Counted from the first letter of the stretch, positions 16,043 through 24,520 are shown. The stretch is DNA of 39,061 bases from an uncultured Caulobacteraceae bacterium (GCA_903929535.1 CAIYVC010000154.1:1-39061); one strand, 5' to 3'. The notes: generated by a model from the letters alone, not told the origin. Numbers and translations are program-made.

Positions 16043-16468
16043 ATGAACAACCACCGCATCCGCAACCTGGCCCTGGCCGGCTTCGCCGTCCTGGCCGCCA
16101 CCGCCCCGGCCGCCGCCGCCTTCGCCCAGCCCTACTACGGCTCCTACGAAGACCAGCGCCGCGACTACGACGCCCGCCAGGCTCAGTATCAGCGCGACCG
16201 CGCCGACTACGATCACCGCTACGGCGACGGCGCCTACGACCGTTACTACTCGTCCGGTCGGGCCGAAGCCCGCGCCGACGCCCGTGAGGCCTGTCACGAA
16301 GAGAAGAAGGGCAATGAGGTCGGCGGCGCCATCCTCGGCGGCATCGCTGGGGCCGTGATCGGCTCCAACGTGGCCCGCGGCGGCGGCCGTGAAGGCGGCG
16401 CCATCATCGGCGGCGTCGGCGGCGCGGCGCTCGGCTCCAACATCGCCAAGAACTCCACCCACTGCTGA
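16043..16468 (+). CDS. Glycine-zipper 2TM domain envelope protein
   Basis: 141 residues. Signal peptide ending AAAAFAQ at about residue 29, then a Tyr/Asp/Arg-rich charged region (YEDQRRDYDARQAQYQRDRADYD), a single EACHEEKKGNEVGG with one Cys, and two glycine-zipper hairpins: GGAILGGIAGAVIGSNVA and GGAIIGGVGGAALGSNIA, ending NSTHC. This is the Rickettsia 17-kDa-antigen type zipper, which inserts in or associates with the outer membrane. It lies just downstream of the 25-base palindrome, so it is probably inducible; stress or drug response is a guess from that arrangement. Confidence 0.9.
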   Translation: MNNHRIRNLALAGFAVLAATAPAAAAFAQPYYGSYEDQRRDYDARQAQYQRDRADYDHRYGDGAYDRYYSSGRAEARADAREACHEEKKGNEVGGAILGGIAGAVIGSNVARGGGREGGAIIGGVGGAALGSNIAKNSTHC

Positions 16469-16660
16469 TCCAGACGTATCCGGCGTCGTCCGCAAGGGCG
16501 GCGCCGGGCCGCTTCGGCGTATTTGCTACCGCTTAGATTAAAATAGGCGGCAAGCGTTGCCGTTCTGCAACTTCCATGTGGCCCGACCTGCACTACATGC
16601 AGTCAGCCCGCCGACGACGCATGAGTGTCGCCTCCGCGCGGGCTTTCTGGAGTGGTCGCC

Positions 16661-17128
16661 TTGGCCCGTTCTTTTTCCTCCCCGACTAAGCTTTTCCACG
16701 CGGCTCTGACCGCCGCCGTTCTCGTGGCCGCGCCGTTTGCTGCCCAGGCCCAGCCGGTGCAGCCGACCGACGCCGTAGCGCGGACCTTTATCGCCGCCGC
16801 CCGCTCGCAGGACCGCCAGGCGGCGCTGCAGCTGCTCGACGAAAAGGTCTCGATCCAGTTTCCCGGCCAGTCGATCCAGGGCCACGGCGAGGGCCAGCCC
16901 TTCGTGATCGGTTATCTGGACGGTCTGTTCTACGGCCAGCGCGGCGTCAGCCTCGACGGGGGCGCCGCCGCCAAGGGCGGGGTGATGCGCTTCCTCGGCC
17001 ATGACGCGGACTTCCGCGAGACCTACGCCATCGATGTCGAGGTCAAGAACCAGCACGTCGTGCGCGTGACGGTGAACCTGCAGAAGACAGCGGTTGCTCA
17101 GGCCGCTCCCGCTCCGCACGCGTCCTAA
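16661..17128 (+). CDS. Secreted NTF2/SnoaL-like protein, TTG start
   Basis: 155 residues if read from the TTG at 16661, which has GGAG eight bases before it; this gives a clean signal peptide, MARSFSSPTKLFHAALTAAVLVAAPFAAQAQ. In-frame GTG codons at 16625 and 16652 are alternatives with poorer spacing. The mature part (DAVARTFIAAARSQDRQAALQLLDEKVSIQFPGQSIQG, then YAIDVEVKNQHVVRVTVNLQ) has the helix-plus-curved-sheet pattern of NTF2-like domains, in which an early helix is followed by 'LL.ekV.i.fPG'. Function unknown. Its stop overlaps the convergent pseudouridine synthase by four bases. Confidence 0.8.
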   Translation: MARSFSSPTKLFHAALTAAVLVAAPFAAQAQPVQPTDAVARTFIAAARSQDRQAALQLLDEKVSIQFPGQSIQGHGEGQPFVIGYLDGLFYGQRGVSLDGGAAAKGGVMRFLGHDADFRETYAIDVEVKNQHVVRVTVNLQKTAVAQAAPAPHAS

Positions 17129-17898
17129 CCGGATACGGACTCCCCGATCAGGAGCTGGCGCTCCAGGTCCGTCAGCGGGCGCCAGCGGCCCTCGGGCATG
17201 TCCCCCAGGGTCAGGGGCCCGATCCGCACGCGGAACAGGTCCACCACCTTCAGCTCCACCAGCTCGCACATCCGCCGGATCTGGCGGTTGCGGCCTTCCT
17301 TGAGCACGAAGCGCAGCCGCAGGTCGCTGATCAGCTCGACCGTCGCCGGCTTCAATTGGCGGCCGTCCAGCTCCAGCCCGTGCCGCAGCAGGGCGATCTT
17401 GGCGTCGGTCAGCTCGCCGATCACCGCCACCCGGTATTCCTTTTCCAGGTCCGAGGCCGGGCCGATCACCGCCTTGGCCAGGACCCCGTCCTCCGACAGG
17501 ATCAGCAGGCCCCGCGAATCCATGTCCAGCCGCCCGACCGGCGCCAGCTTGCTGTCCGACCCCGGGATAGTCTTGCTGGGGGCCCACAGCCGGTCGCGGG
17601 TCAGCAGACGCACGGCGGGGGTCTGGCCGGGCTCGGGCTGGGCCGAGACGATCCCCTTGGGCTTATGCAGGATGATGCTCATCTGAGCGCCGAGCTGGTT
17701 CTCGGCCTTGTCGGCCAGCACCAGGGTCTGGCCCGGCAGAATCTTGCGGCCCACGTCCGACACGGTTTCGCCGTCGATGGAGACCAGGCCCTGGGCGATC
17801 AGCCCCTCGGCTTCACGGCGCGAGCAGACGCCGCTCTGGGCCAGCCAGCGGTTGACCCTCTGCGGTTCGGCTTCATCGTATCTGCGGCGGAAGGCCAT
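17125..17898 (-). CDS. rRNA pseudouridine synthase, RsuA family (RluF-like)
   Basis: 257 residues from the ATG giving MAFRRRYDE. N-terminal S4 RNA-binding domain (RVNRWLAQSGVCSRREAEGLIAQGLVSIDG), then the TruA/RsuA-fold catalytic domain with KPKGIVSAQ, the catalytic aspartate D125 in APVGRLDMDSRGLLILSEDG, KEYRVAV, and the C-terminal LKEGRNRQIRRMCE, which is diagnostic of the family. It isomerises a uridine in rRNA. The SRGL after the catalytic Asp and the GDMPEGRWRPLT end resemble RluF (23S rRNA) more than RsuA, but the exact target is not certain. Divergent from the flavoprotein gene with 49 bases between. Confidence 0.95.
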   Translation of the reverse strand: MAFRRRYDEAEPQRVNRWLAQSGVCSRREAEGLIAQGLVSIDGETVSDVGRKILPGQTLVLADKAENQLGAQMSIILHKPKGIVSAQPEPGQTPAVRLLTRDRLWAPSKTIPGSDSKLAPVGRLDMDSRGLLILSEDGVLAKAVIGPASDLEKEYRVAVIGELTDAKIALLRHGLELDGRQLKPATVELISDLRLRFVLKEGRNRQIRRMCELVELKVVDLFRVRIGPLTLGDMPEGRWRPLTDLERQLLIGESVSG

Positions 17899-17947
17899 GG
17901 CGAAGTGAACTAACCGGAATGGCGGCGCTGTGCCATACGGACAGTGC

Positions 17948-19126
17948 ATGGATCAGTTCGACGTCATCGTGATCGGCGCGGGCGCCGCGGGCATGATGTG
18001 CGCCATCGAGGCGGGCAGGCGCGGGCGCCGGGTGCTGGTCGTGGACCACGCCAAGGCGGCGGGCGAGAAGATCCGTATCTCCGGCGGCGGTCGCTGCAAC
18101 TTCACCAACATCCATACGAGCCCCGCCAACTTCCTGTCGGCCAACCCCAGCTTCTGCATCTCGGCGCTGCGCCGCTACCGGCCGCAGGACTTCATCGGCA
18201 TGGTCGATCGGGCCGGGATCGCTTGGCACGAAAAGACCCTGGGCCAGCTATTCTGCGACGACAGCGCCGTGCAGATCGTCAAGCTGCTGCTGGACGCCAT
18301 GCGCGAAGCGGGCGTGACGTTGCGGCTGGGCGGCGCCGTGGACCGCATCGAGCGGCGCGGCGAGGATTTCCACCTGGCGCTGGGCGGCCAGAGCGCCGTC
18401 TGCCGGTCGCTGGTGATCGCCACCGGCGGCAAGTCGATCCCCAAGATGGGCGCCACCGGCTTCGGCTACGACGTGGCGCGCCAGTTCGGGGTGGCGGTGA
18501 CCGAGACACGGCCCGGCCTCGTGCCTCTGACCTTCGAGGCGGGGCTGCTGGAAAAGACCGTTCCTCTGGCGGGCGTGGCGACGGATGTGCGGGCGGCAAC
18601 CGGCAAGGCGCGGTTCGACGAGGCGCTGCTGTTCACCCACCGAGGCCTCAGCGGCCCGGCCATCCTGCAAGTCTCGTCCTATTGGCGCGAGGGCGACGAG
18701 GTCATGATCGACATGGCGCCGGGGACCGACCTCTACGCCGCCCTGCGCGCGGCCCGCGCCGAGCATGGCCGGCAGGCGGTGCACACGGTGCTGGCCAATC
18801 ACCTGCCGCGACGCCTGGCCCAGTGGATCGCCGACGAGAACGGCGCGAGCGGCAATATCGCCGACCTCTCGGATGCGCGCCTGAGGACCCTGGCGGCGGC
18901 GGTCAACGGCTGGCGGATCAAGCCGGTGGGCTCGGAAGGCTATCGCACCGCCGAGGTCACGCTCGGCGGCATCGACACCCGCGACCTGGATTCTCGCACC
19001 ATGGCCGCCAAGGCGGTTCCGGGCCTGTATTTCATCGGCGAGGTGGTGGATGTGACCGGCTGGCTGGGCGGCTACAACTTCCAGTGGGCCTGGGCCAGCG
19101 GCTGGTGCGCGGGCCAATCGGCCTAG
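17948..19126 (+). CDS. HI0933/YhiN-family FAD-dependent oxidoreductase
   Basis: 392 residues. ATG at 17948 begins MDQFDVIVIGAGAAGMMCAIEAGRRGRRVLVVD, the dinucleotide-binding fold with its acidic end. EKIRISGGGRCNFTN is the hallmark block of the HI0933 family, followed by VIATGGKSIPKMGATGFGYDVA, LLFTHRGLSGPAILQVSSYW, and the C-terminal GLYFIGEVVDVTGWLGGYNFQWAWASG FAD-contact block. Length and block order match full-length members. Family enzymes have been linked to flavin-dependent reductions, but the physiological substrate in most bacteria is unclear. Likely monocistronic; a hairpin follows 10 bases after the stop. Confidence 0.95.
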   Translation: MDQFDVIVIGAGAAGMMCAIEAGRRGRRVLVVDHAKAAGEKIRISGGGRCNFTNIHTSPANFLSANPSFCISALRRYRPQDFIGMVDRAGIAWHEKTLGQLFCDDSAVQIVKLLLDAMREAGVTLRLGGAVDRIERRGEDFHLALGGQSAVCRSLVIATGGKSIPKMGATGFGYDVARQFGVAVTETRPGLVPLTFEAGLLEKTVPLAGVATDVRAATGKARFDEALLFTHRGLSGPAILQVSSYWREGDEVMIDMAPGTDLYAALRAARAEHGRQAVHTVLANHLPRRLAQWIADENGASGNIADLSDARLRTLAAAVNGWRIKPVGSEGYRTAEVTLGGIDTRDLDSRTMAAKAVPGLYFIGEVVDVTGWLGGYNFQWAWASGWCAGQSA

Positions 19127-19136
19127 TTATTTTGCC

Positions 19137-19157
19137 GGGTTCCAGACTCTGGAACCC
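19137..19157 (+). terminator. Perfect 9-bp hairpin after the flavoprotein gene
   Basis: GGGTTCCAG (19137-19145), loop ACT, CTGGAACCC (19149-19157). It lies 10 bases after the stop codon, which suits a terminator, but no T-run follows, so termination would be weak or factor-assisted. Confidence 0.45.
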
Positions 19158-19217
19158 GCTCAAAGCGTCGCCGTTATCAACAGCAAAGGTGGAACGATCA
19201 GGCAGAGGGCAACGGTC

Positions 19218-19406
19218 ATGAGCACGTATCGCGCGTACCGGTTGGACAAGAAGAAGCATTTCAAGAGCGGCTGCTGGATCGACGCCGCCTCCGATCAGGA
19301 GGCCAAGCGCAAGGCCGCCGAGCTGTGCGAGGACGGCACCTCGGGCGTGGAGGTCTGGCGCGACTCCCAGCGGATCGACGAAATCGACTGCGATCCGAAG
19401 GCCTAG
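19218..19406 (+). CDS. Small hypothetical protein, 62 residues
   Basis: MSTYRAYRLDKKKHFKSGCWIDAASDQEAKRKAAELCEDGTSGVEVWRDSQRIDEIDCDPKA. The composition is that of a real small cytosolic protein: a strand (YRAYRLD), a second strand (SGCWIDA), a helix (SDQEAKRKAAELC) and a third strand (VEVWRDSQRI), a beta-beta-alpha-beta arrangement. I recall similar short 'YRAYxLD...A..D.eA...A' proteins widely in alphaproteobacteria, with no known function. AGGCAGAGGGCAACGGTC upstream holds a plausible ribosome site. No signal peptide. Confidence 0.8.
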   Translation: MSTYRAYRLDKKKHFKSGCWIDAASDQEAKRKAAELCEDGTSGVEVWRDSQRIDEIDCDPKA

Positions 19407-19412
19407 CGCCTC

Positions 19413-19442
19413 AAGCCTGTACGGGCCAAGTCTGTACGGGTT
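19413..19442. repeat. Two tandem 15-base units
   Basis: AAGCCTGTACGGGCC (19413-19427) is followed directly by AAGTCTGTACGGGTT (19428-19442), 12 of 15 bases identical. It lies just after the 62-residue gene and 26 bases before the hydroxylase start, so it may be a paired regulator site or a simple duplication. Confidence 0.4.
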
Positions 19443-19468
19443 TGCCGGGGGCTGATTAAACTCCGGCC

Positions 19469-20620
19469 ATGACCACCGCCTCTCCCGATAGTCAGCTGGC
19501 CCAGGCGCGCGAGGCGTTGCGTCGCGGCGACGGCGCCGCCGCCCTGACTCTGATCGACGCCATCGAACCGTCCCTGGCGGTGCATCTGGACCGGGCCCTG
19601 GCGCTGCGTCTGCTGCAGCGGTTGCCCGAGGCGATCGAGGCCCTGGACGAGGCTCTGGCGCTGGATCCCTACAGTCTGCTGGCCCTGCTTTCCAAGGCGG
19701 CCATCCTGGAGCGGATGGGCCACGTGAAGGACGCCGCGCGGGTCTACGAGGACGCCCTGGCAAGCGCCCCGCCGCCCGAGGGCCTGCCCGCGCCGATCAA
19801 GGCCCAGCTGGATCATGCTCGTAAGGCCCTCGCGGAAAACGCCCTGGCCGTGCAGGCGCAGCTGCGCCAAGCCACTGAAGCCATGGGCGCCAGTCTGTCG
19901 CCCCCCCGGCGGCGGCGGTTCGAGGAGGCGCTCGACATCCACGCAGGCCTGGCCAAGCCGCAAGCCCAGCAACCGCTGCTGTTGCACTATCCGCAGTTGC
20001 CCGCCGTCCCCTTCCACGACGAGGCCGCCTTCCCCTGGCTGGCGGAGCTGGAGGCGGCCGCGCCGATGATCTCGGCGGAGTTCAGCGCCGTCATGGCCGA
20101 CCGCGCCAACGACTTCGCCCCCTATGTCGAATATCCCAAGGGCGCGCCGGTCAACCAGTGGAGCGAGCTGAACCACTCGCGGCGCTGGAGCGCGATGTTT
20201 CTGTGGAAGGACGGGGTGCGCAACGACGCCGCCTGCGCCCAGTGCCCCGGTACGGCGGCTCTGCTGGACCGCCTGCCCCTGGCGCGCCAGGAAGGGTTCG
20301 CCCCCACCGTCGTCTTCTCGGTGCTGGACGCCCATACCCACATCCCGCCCCATACCGGTTCGACCAATATCCGGGCCCTGGTGCATCTGCCCCTGGTCCT
20401 GCCGGGACCGGCGCGGTTCCGCGTGGGCAACGAGACTCGGGCGTGGAAGCCGGGGCAGGCCTGGGTGTTCGACGACACCATCGAGCACGAAGCCTGGAAC
20501 GACGCGGACCTGCCGCGCACCATCCTGATCCTGGACGTATGGAATCCCTATCTGGACGAGGAAGAACGGGCCATGGCCGGGGCCCTGATGGCCGCGCGGC
20601 GCGCCTACTACGAAGGGTAG
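19469..20620 (+). CDS. TPR-containing aspartyl/asparaginyl beta-hydroxylase family protein
   Basis: 383 residues. The N-terminal third has TPR-like helices (LAQAREALRRGDGAAALTLID, AIEALDEALALDPYSLLALLSKAAILERMG, ARVYEDAL). The C-terminal half is an Fe(II)/2-oxoglutarate double-stranded beta-helix: iron ligands H291 or H295 within HTHIPPHTGSTN and H340 in WVFDDTIEHEAWN, with RALVHLPLVLP and the final LPRTILILDVWNPYL holding the 2-oxoglutarate-binding Arg. The family includes aspartyl hydroxylases and LpxO-type lipid A hydroxylases; the TPR-plus-hydroxylase layout suggests a protein target, which is inference. No membrane helix or signal is seen. Confidence 0.92.
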   Translation: MTTASPDSQLAQAREALRRGDGAAALTLIDAIEPSLAVHLDRALALRLLQRLPEAIEALDEALALDPYSLLALLSKAAILERMGHVKDAARVYEDALASAPPPEGLPAPIKAQLDHARKALAENALAVQAQLRQATEAMGASLSPPRRRRFEEALDIHAGLAKPQAQQPLLLHYPQLPAVPFHDEAAFPWLAELEAAAPMISAEFSAVMADRANDFAPYVEYPKGAPVNQWSELNHSRRWSAMFLWKDGVRNDAACAQCPGTAALLDRLPLARQEGFAPTVVFSVLDAHTHIPPHTGSTNIRALVHLPLVLPGPARFRVGNETRAWKPGQAWVFDDTIEHEAWNDADLPRTILILDVWNPYLDEEERAMAGALMAARRAYYEG

Positions 20621-20626
20621 AAGCCC

Positions 20627-20657
20627 GCGCTCAAGCAGGCCGCTAGGCCGGTAGCGC
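20627..20657. repeat. Dispersed palindromic element, copy B
   Basis: Seven bases after the hydroxylase stop. Reads GCGCTCAAGCAG, then G, CCGCTAGG, then C, CGGTAGCGC. Apart from these two single-base insertions, one in each arm, it is identical to the 29-base copy at 10367-10395 on the other strand. Outer arms GCGCT/AGCGC are kept and the inner stem becomes GGCC/GGCC. Confidence 0.65.
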
Positions 20658-20667
20658 CCAGAAGAAC

Positions 20668-20700
20668 AGGGGCGGACCCTGCGGCCCGCCCCTTCCTTTA
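20668..20700. terminator. Bidirectional terminator between hydroxylase and TonB receptor
   Basis: AGGGGCGG (20668-20675) pairs with CCGCCCCT (20686-20693) around a 10-base loop. TCCTTTA follows on the plus strand and TGTTCTTCT on the minus strand, so it could end both convergent transcripts. Confidence 0.7.
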
Positions 20701-20719
20701 TGCGGTTCTCAGCCGAGGC

Positions 20720-23613
20720 CTAGAACGTAGCGGTCAGGCCCACGAACAGGTAGCGGCCCAGGGAGTCGTAGGTCCCCGGATAGGTGTTGCCGTTACCGAA
20801 GGTCTGAGCCAGGTGGCCCGTGCCCACCAGCGGCGGCTGCAGGTCCATCACGTTGTTGGCGCCGATGCGGAAGGTGTAGCGATCCTTGATCCGCACACTG
20901 GCCGACATATCCCAGTAGTCGAACGCCGGCAGGGTGGCGTCGGCCGGGTTGACCGTGCCCGCCAGAGACGGGTTAGCCGACGAGGAGTCGACGGAGACGC
21001 CGTCGATGTGGCGCCAGGCGGCCGAGGCCTGAACGTTCCACGGAGTCTGCCAGGTCATGCGGGTCTTGCTGCGGAAGCGCGGGGTGGGAGCGCCGTCCGC
21101 CACGTTACAGACCGTGCCGTAGTAGCCGGTGCAGTCATAGGTGGAACCACCCGGGACGGTCTGGGTCGTGAAGCTGTTGACCACGGTACCGGTGAAGTTG
21201 ACGTCGAAACGGCCGTACTTGTCCCAGCCCCAACGGGCCAGCGGCAGGCGGTAGTTGGCCGTGAAGTCGATGCCCTTGGTCTGCTGCGAACCCAGGTTGA
21301 AGTTGGTGTCCTGGATGTAGCCGTTGGTGCCCAGCCACAGGGAGCCGTTGCCGGGGGCGCGGACGATCTTGGAGCAGTAGAAGGGATCGCCGGTTTGCAG
21401 GCAGGAGGTGATGATGAAGTCGGCGCCGGCGGTGCCGATTTCGTTGTTCACCTTGATGTCGAAGTAGTCGATCGACATGTTGAAGCCGGGCAGGAAGCGC
21501 GGGGTGAAGACAGCGCCGAACGAGATCGTGTCCGACTTCTCGACCTGCAGACCTTGGTTGCCGCCGGTCTGACCATTGTACTGGTTGGCCGAGTTGGCGG
21601 CGATCTTGCCGTACTGGGCCGCCGAGACGCCGGTGCGGGCGCAGGCCGCGGCCGAGAAGGCCGGAGCCGTGCCGGCGCAGGGGTCGATGGAGCCGTCCAG
21701 AGCCACGCCGGTCTGAGCGTAGAGTTCATTCAGGTTCGGAGCGCGGACGGCGCGGTTGTAGCCGCCGCGGAACTTGATGTCCTCGGTCGGAGCCCATTCG
21801 CCGCCGAACTTGTAGGTGTCGGTGCGGCCGGCGGTCGAGTAGTCCGAATAGCGGTAGCCGGTGTTGAAGGTCAGGCTGCGGATCAGCGGCTTGTCGGCGA
21901 TCACCGGGATGTTGATTTCGGTGAAGACTTCCTTGACGTCATAGGCGCCTGCCACCGGAGTGCGCGCGCCGCCGACGCCCGCCAGATCGCCCGACTGATA
22001 TTCGTTGTCGACGTTCAGGTTCATCTGCTCGCGGCGGTATTCAACGCCGACCGCCATGCCGATGCCGTCATTGGCCATTGGGCTCTTCAGCCCGTAGTCG
22101 CCGAGGTTGCCCGACATGGAGCCCGACACGACCTGTTCGACGGTGGAGCCCGACTGGAAGCCGGCCGCCGACACATAGTTCAAAGCCGCCTGGGTGATGC
22201 CGCCGATGGCGAAGGCGTTGTAGGGCGTGCAGCCGGTCTGCACGAAGTTGGTGCAGGAGGCCAAGGCGTTGGCCGAACGCAGCAGCGAGAAGTCGCGGGT
22301 GTAGTTTTCCGCCAGGATCGCCGTGCCGTACTGGGCGTAGACGTCATAGTTCCAGGTCTTGTCGATGGAGCCCTTGGAGCCGATCACCAGGCGGTAGTCG
22401 GTGTGGCGCAGGTCGTCGACGCGGCCGCCGCCTTCCACGTTGCGCTTCAGCAGGGCCAGGGTGGCCACACCGGTGGGGCCTTGGCCCGCCGCGGTGCAGA
22501 ACTGGTTCACTTCGTTGGCCGACAGCAGCGTGCTGTTACAGGGGATCGTCACGGTCTGGCCGAACACGCCGGAGGGCGCCGCCTGGGCGCTGGTGTGGTC
22601 ATCCATGAACATGGCGTGGGCGTAGAGATCGGCATGTTCGTTCAGCTCATAGTGGCTGAACACGCCGGCCGAATAGCGAGTGTCCGGGCGCTGGTAGTAG
22701 TTGAACGGAGCGTAGTTGTAGGAGTCCCGGGCGGCGACATAGGGGCGCAGGGTGTTGCCCGGGCCGGTAGGGTCCAGGATGTAGCCGGCCGTGCTGCCGA
22801 CCGGGGTGCCGGCGGGGGTGAACACCAGGAAGCGGGACAGGGCGGTGGTGCCCGAGCCGGAGCAGGCGAAGCCCGCGCCGGATTCGCCGATGGTGCAGGC
22901 GCTGTAGTCGCGCTGGCCCTGGTTCACCGCGTCGATCTGGCGATAGCTCATATAGACTTCGGCGTTGCCCTTGCCGTCCCCGTGGGAGCGTTGAAGCCGC
23001 GGGCCGCTTCGAGGCCCTGCATCATCGTGTTGGTGTTGGTGTGGTCGTAGAAGCCGGCATTGGCATCGATTTTGATGCCGGTGAAGTTCTTCTGCATGAT
23101 AAAGTTCACCACGCCGGCGACAGCGTCCGAACCGTAGGTGGCCGAAGCGCCCCCGGTCAGCACATCGACGCGCTCCACCAGGGAGGCGGGGATGAAGTTC
23201 AAGTCAGCCACCGGCGAGCTATTGGAAAAGGCCGGGTTGCCGGGAACCAGGCGGCGGCCGTCGATCAGCACCAGGGTGCGCTGAACGCCCAGGCCGCGCA
23301 GGTCGACGGTGGCGGTGCCGGTGGAGCCGTTGCCGATCGAGGAGCCCTGGCCGGAGAAGGCCTGGGGCAGGGCGTTGACGAGGTCTTCGACCCGGGTCGT
23401 TCCGGTCAGTTGGATTTCAGCGTTGGAGACCGAGGTGACCGGGCTGACGCTGGTCATGTTCGGCTGCTGAATGCGAGTGCCGGTGACGACCACTTCCTGC
23501 ACGGCGGGCGCCGGCGCGGTCTGAGCCATCGCGGCTCCGGCCATGCCAAACGACAACGCACTGCAGATGATCGTGGACGCCAAAAGGCTGTCCCGCGTGG
23601 TGGGGTGTTTCAA
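20720..23613 (-). pseudogene. TonB-dependent receptor interrupted by one frameshift
   Basis: The N-terminal part (23613 down to about 22980) starts at TTG 23613 with GGAGGG seven bases before it; signal peptide MKHPTTRDSLLASTIICSALS...AMAQ, TonB box QEVVVTGTRI, and a full plug (VEDLVNALPQAFSG, VDLRGLGVQRTLVLIDGRRLVPG, VERVDVLTGGASATYGSDAVAGVVNFI). It shifts at GFNAPTG and stops at 22948. The rest of the receptor continues in another frame through DGKGNAEVYMSYRQ (first possible ATG at 22951) to the terminal GLTATF. One base appears to be missing in the GGGG run near 22979-22983; restoring it gives a normal receptor of about 964 residues. All other parts look intact, so this is either a sequencing or assembly error or a very recent mutation. 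Confidence 0.9.
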
Positions 23614-23766
23614 GATGGTGCCCTCCAAATGGGGCGGCGCAGCCGGCTCTTGGCCGGGGCGGCCCCAATTCGTGTGTATCCCGAGCCATAGGGAGTTTCC
23701 CCGGCCGGTTGAGCCCAGGTTTGGTCCCAGGAGGCTGCTCGGTCAACGAAAGGTCGTCGTTTTGTC

Positions 23767-23781
23767 ACACGACAGTCGTGT
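23767..23781. promoter_or_regulatory. 15-base perfect palindrome upstream of the TonB receptor
   Basis: ACACGAC, central A, GTCGTGT. It lies 153 bases before the proposed receptor start. TonB receptors in Caulobacterales are often controlled by substrate-specific repressors bound near their promoters, so an operator is plausible; no regulator gene is adjacent. Confidence 0.45.
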
Positions 23782-23879
23782 CCTGTAACATCGAAGTCAT
23801 AGTAGTGGCTGCTTTAGTTCACATCCCGGGAACCAATTAGCGGCGCCAGACGTTATTTGTCGATTTATCGTAAGATTTT

Positions 23880-23908
23880 GTTAGCTATGCCGTATGCGGG
23901 ATGCTAAC
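23880..23908. promoter_or_regulatory. Inverted repeat GTTAGC/GCTAAC
   Basis: GTTAGC (23880-23885) faces GCTAAC (23903-23908) across 17 bases. Spacing of two turns between half-site centres is compatible with a dimeric regulator. Weak on its own. Confidence 0.3.
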
Positions 23909-23941
23909 CGCGCCGCTTCAAATAACACCGTTACTGACTTT

Positions 23942-23966
23942 GATTTTCATTTGAAATACGAAAATC
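23942..23966. promoter_or_regulatory. AT-rich nested inverted repeat
   Basis: GATTTTC (23942-23948) pairs with GAAAATC (23960-23966), and inside it ATTT pairs with AAAT around a single G. Stands out from the GC-rich background; operator or protein-bound bent DNA are both possible. Confidence 0.4.
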
Positions 23967-24118
23967 GGGGTTATCGACCGTGCGCTGAAGCTCGATCATT
24001 CAAGCGCTACTTTAGCCTACTGTCCGTTTGAGTCTTCACGGCCTGCGCCAATCGGCCCGCTGGCGACGGCGGACGAACCGGCGTTACTCTCCAATGTCGT
24101 CAGTTTTGAAAGCTCATC

Positions 24119-24520
24119 ATGTCGAGACATGGGATGATCGCCGGTCTTGCCACGGCAGCCGCCCTCGCAGCTGCGGGATCAGCCTGCGCCGAGAACTGGC
24201 AGACCTTTTTCGTCATTCCCGCCGGCAACGTCCTGCTGGATCGTGATTCGCTGCAGAAGACCTCGGGCCATGTCCTGGCCCGGCTGGAGTCGACCTTTCC
24301 CCAGCCCCAGGGCCTCAGCCGCAACGGGGCGATCTTCAGCTACGTGAAGACGATCGACCGGGTGGATGTGGACTGCCGGGCCCGCATCTACATCAACATC
24401 TCGCGCGACCTCTACAGCGACGACGGCCAAAGGGCGCTGTCGCTCAACGAGCAGAACAGCCCGATCCCGATCACCGAGGGCACCGTGCAGATGGCCCTGC
24501 TCAAGGCCTTCTGTTCCTAA
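24119..24520 (+). CDS. Surface-adhesin-E-like secreted protein
   Basis: 133 residues. Signal peptide MSRHGMIAGLATAAALAAAGSACAE, then ENWQTFFVIPAGNVLLDRDSLQKTSGHVLARLESTFPQPQG, SYVKTIDRVDVDCRARIYINISRDLYSDDGQ and a C-terminal AFCS. The order 'W..f..pagn..lDrdSl.k..g.v.a' followed by 'D..C..r' is the pattern of the surface-adhesin protein E family, originally from Haemophilus, though most members outside pathogens have no adhesin role shown. Two mature cysteines (in VDCRA and AFCS) may pair. The stop overlaps the convergent HTH gene by four bases. Confidence 0.8.
   Translation: MSRHGMIAGLATAAALAAAGSACAENWQTFFVIPAGNVLLDRDSLQKTSGHVLARLESTFPQPQGLSRNGAIFSYVKTIDRVDVDCRARIYINISRDLYSDDGQRALSLNEQNSPIPITEGTVQMALLKAFCS

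Larger units (their letters stand above)
23614..24118. other. 505-base AT-richer intergenic region upstream of the receptor
   Basis: No credible gene. It is clearly less GC-rich than the rest of the window and holds three inverted repeats (23767-23781, 23880-23908 and 23942-23966). It separates the divergent receptor and adhesin-E-like genes, so it should contain both promoters and probably a long receptor leader. I cannot place the promoters confidently. Confidence 0.6.

Noticed and set aside
14702-16468. 588-residue plus-strand frame ending at the glycine-zipper stop
   Set aside because: Only its last 141 residues are real; the remainder is antisense to the quinoprotein dehydrogenase and crosses the divergent promoter and the palindrome.
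20813-23050. 745-residue plus-strand frame
   Set aside because: Antisense to the TonB receptor, composed of VGxHRxAGRxV-like low-information sequence; the minus strand encodes recognisable receptor motifs.
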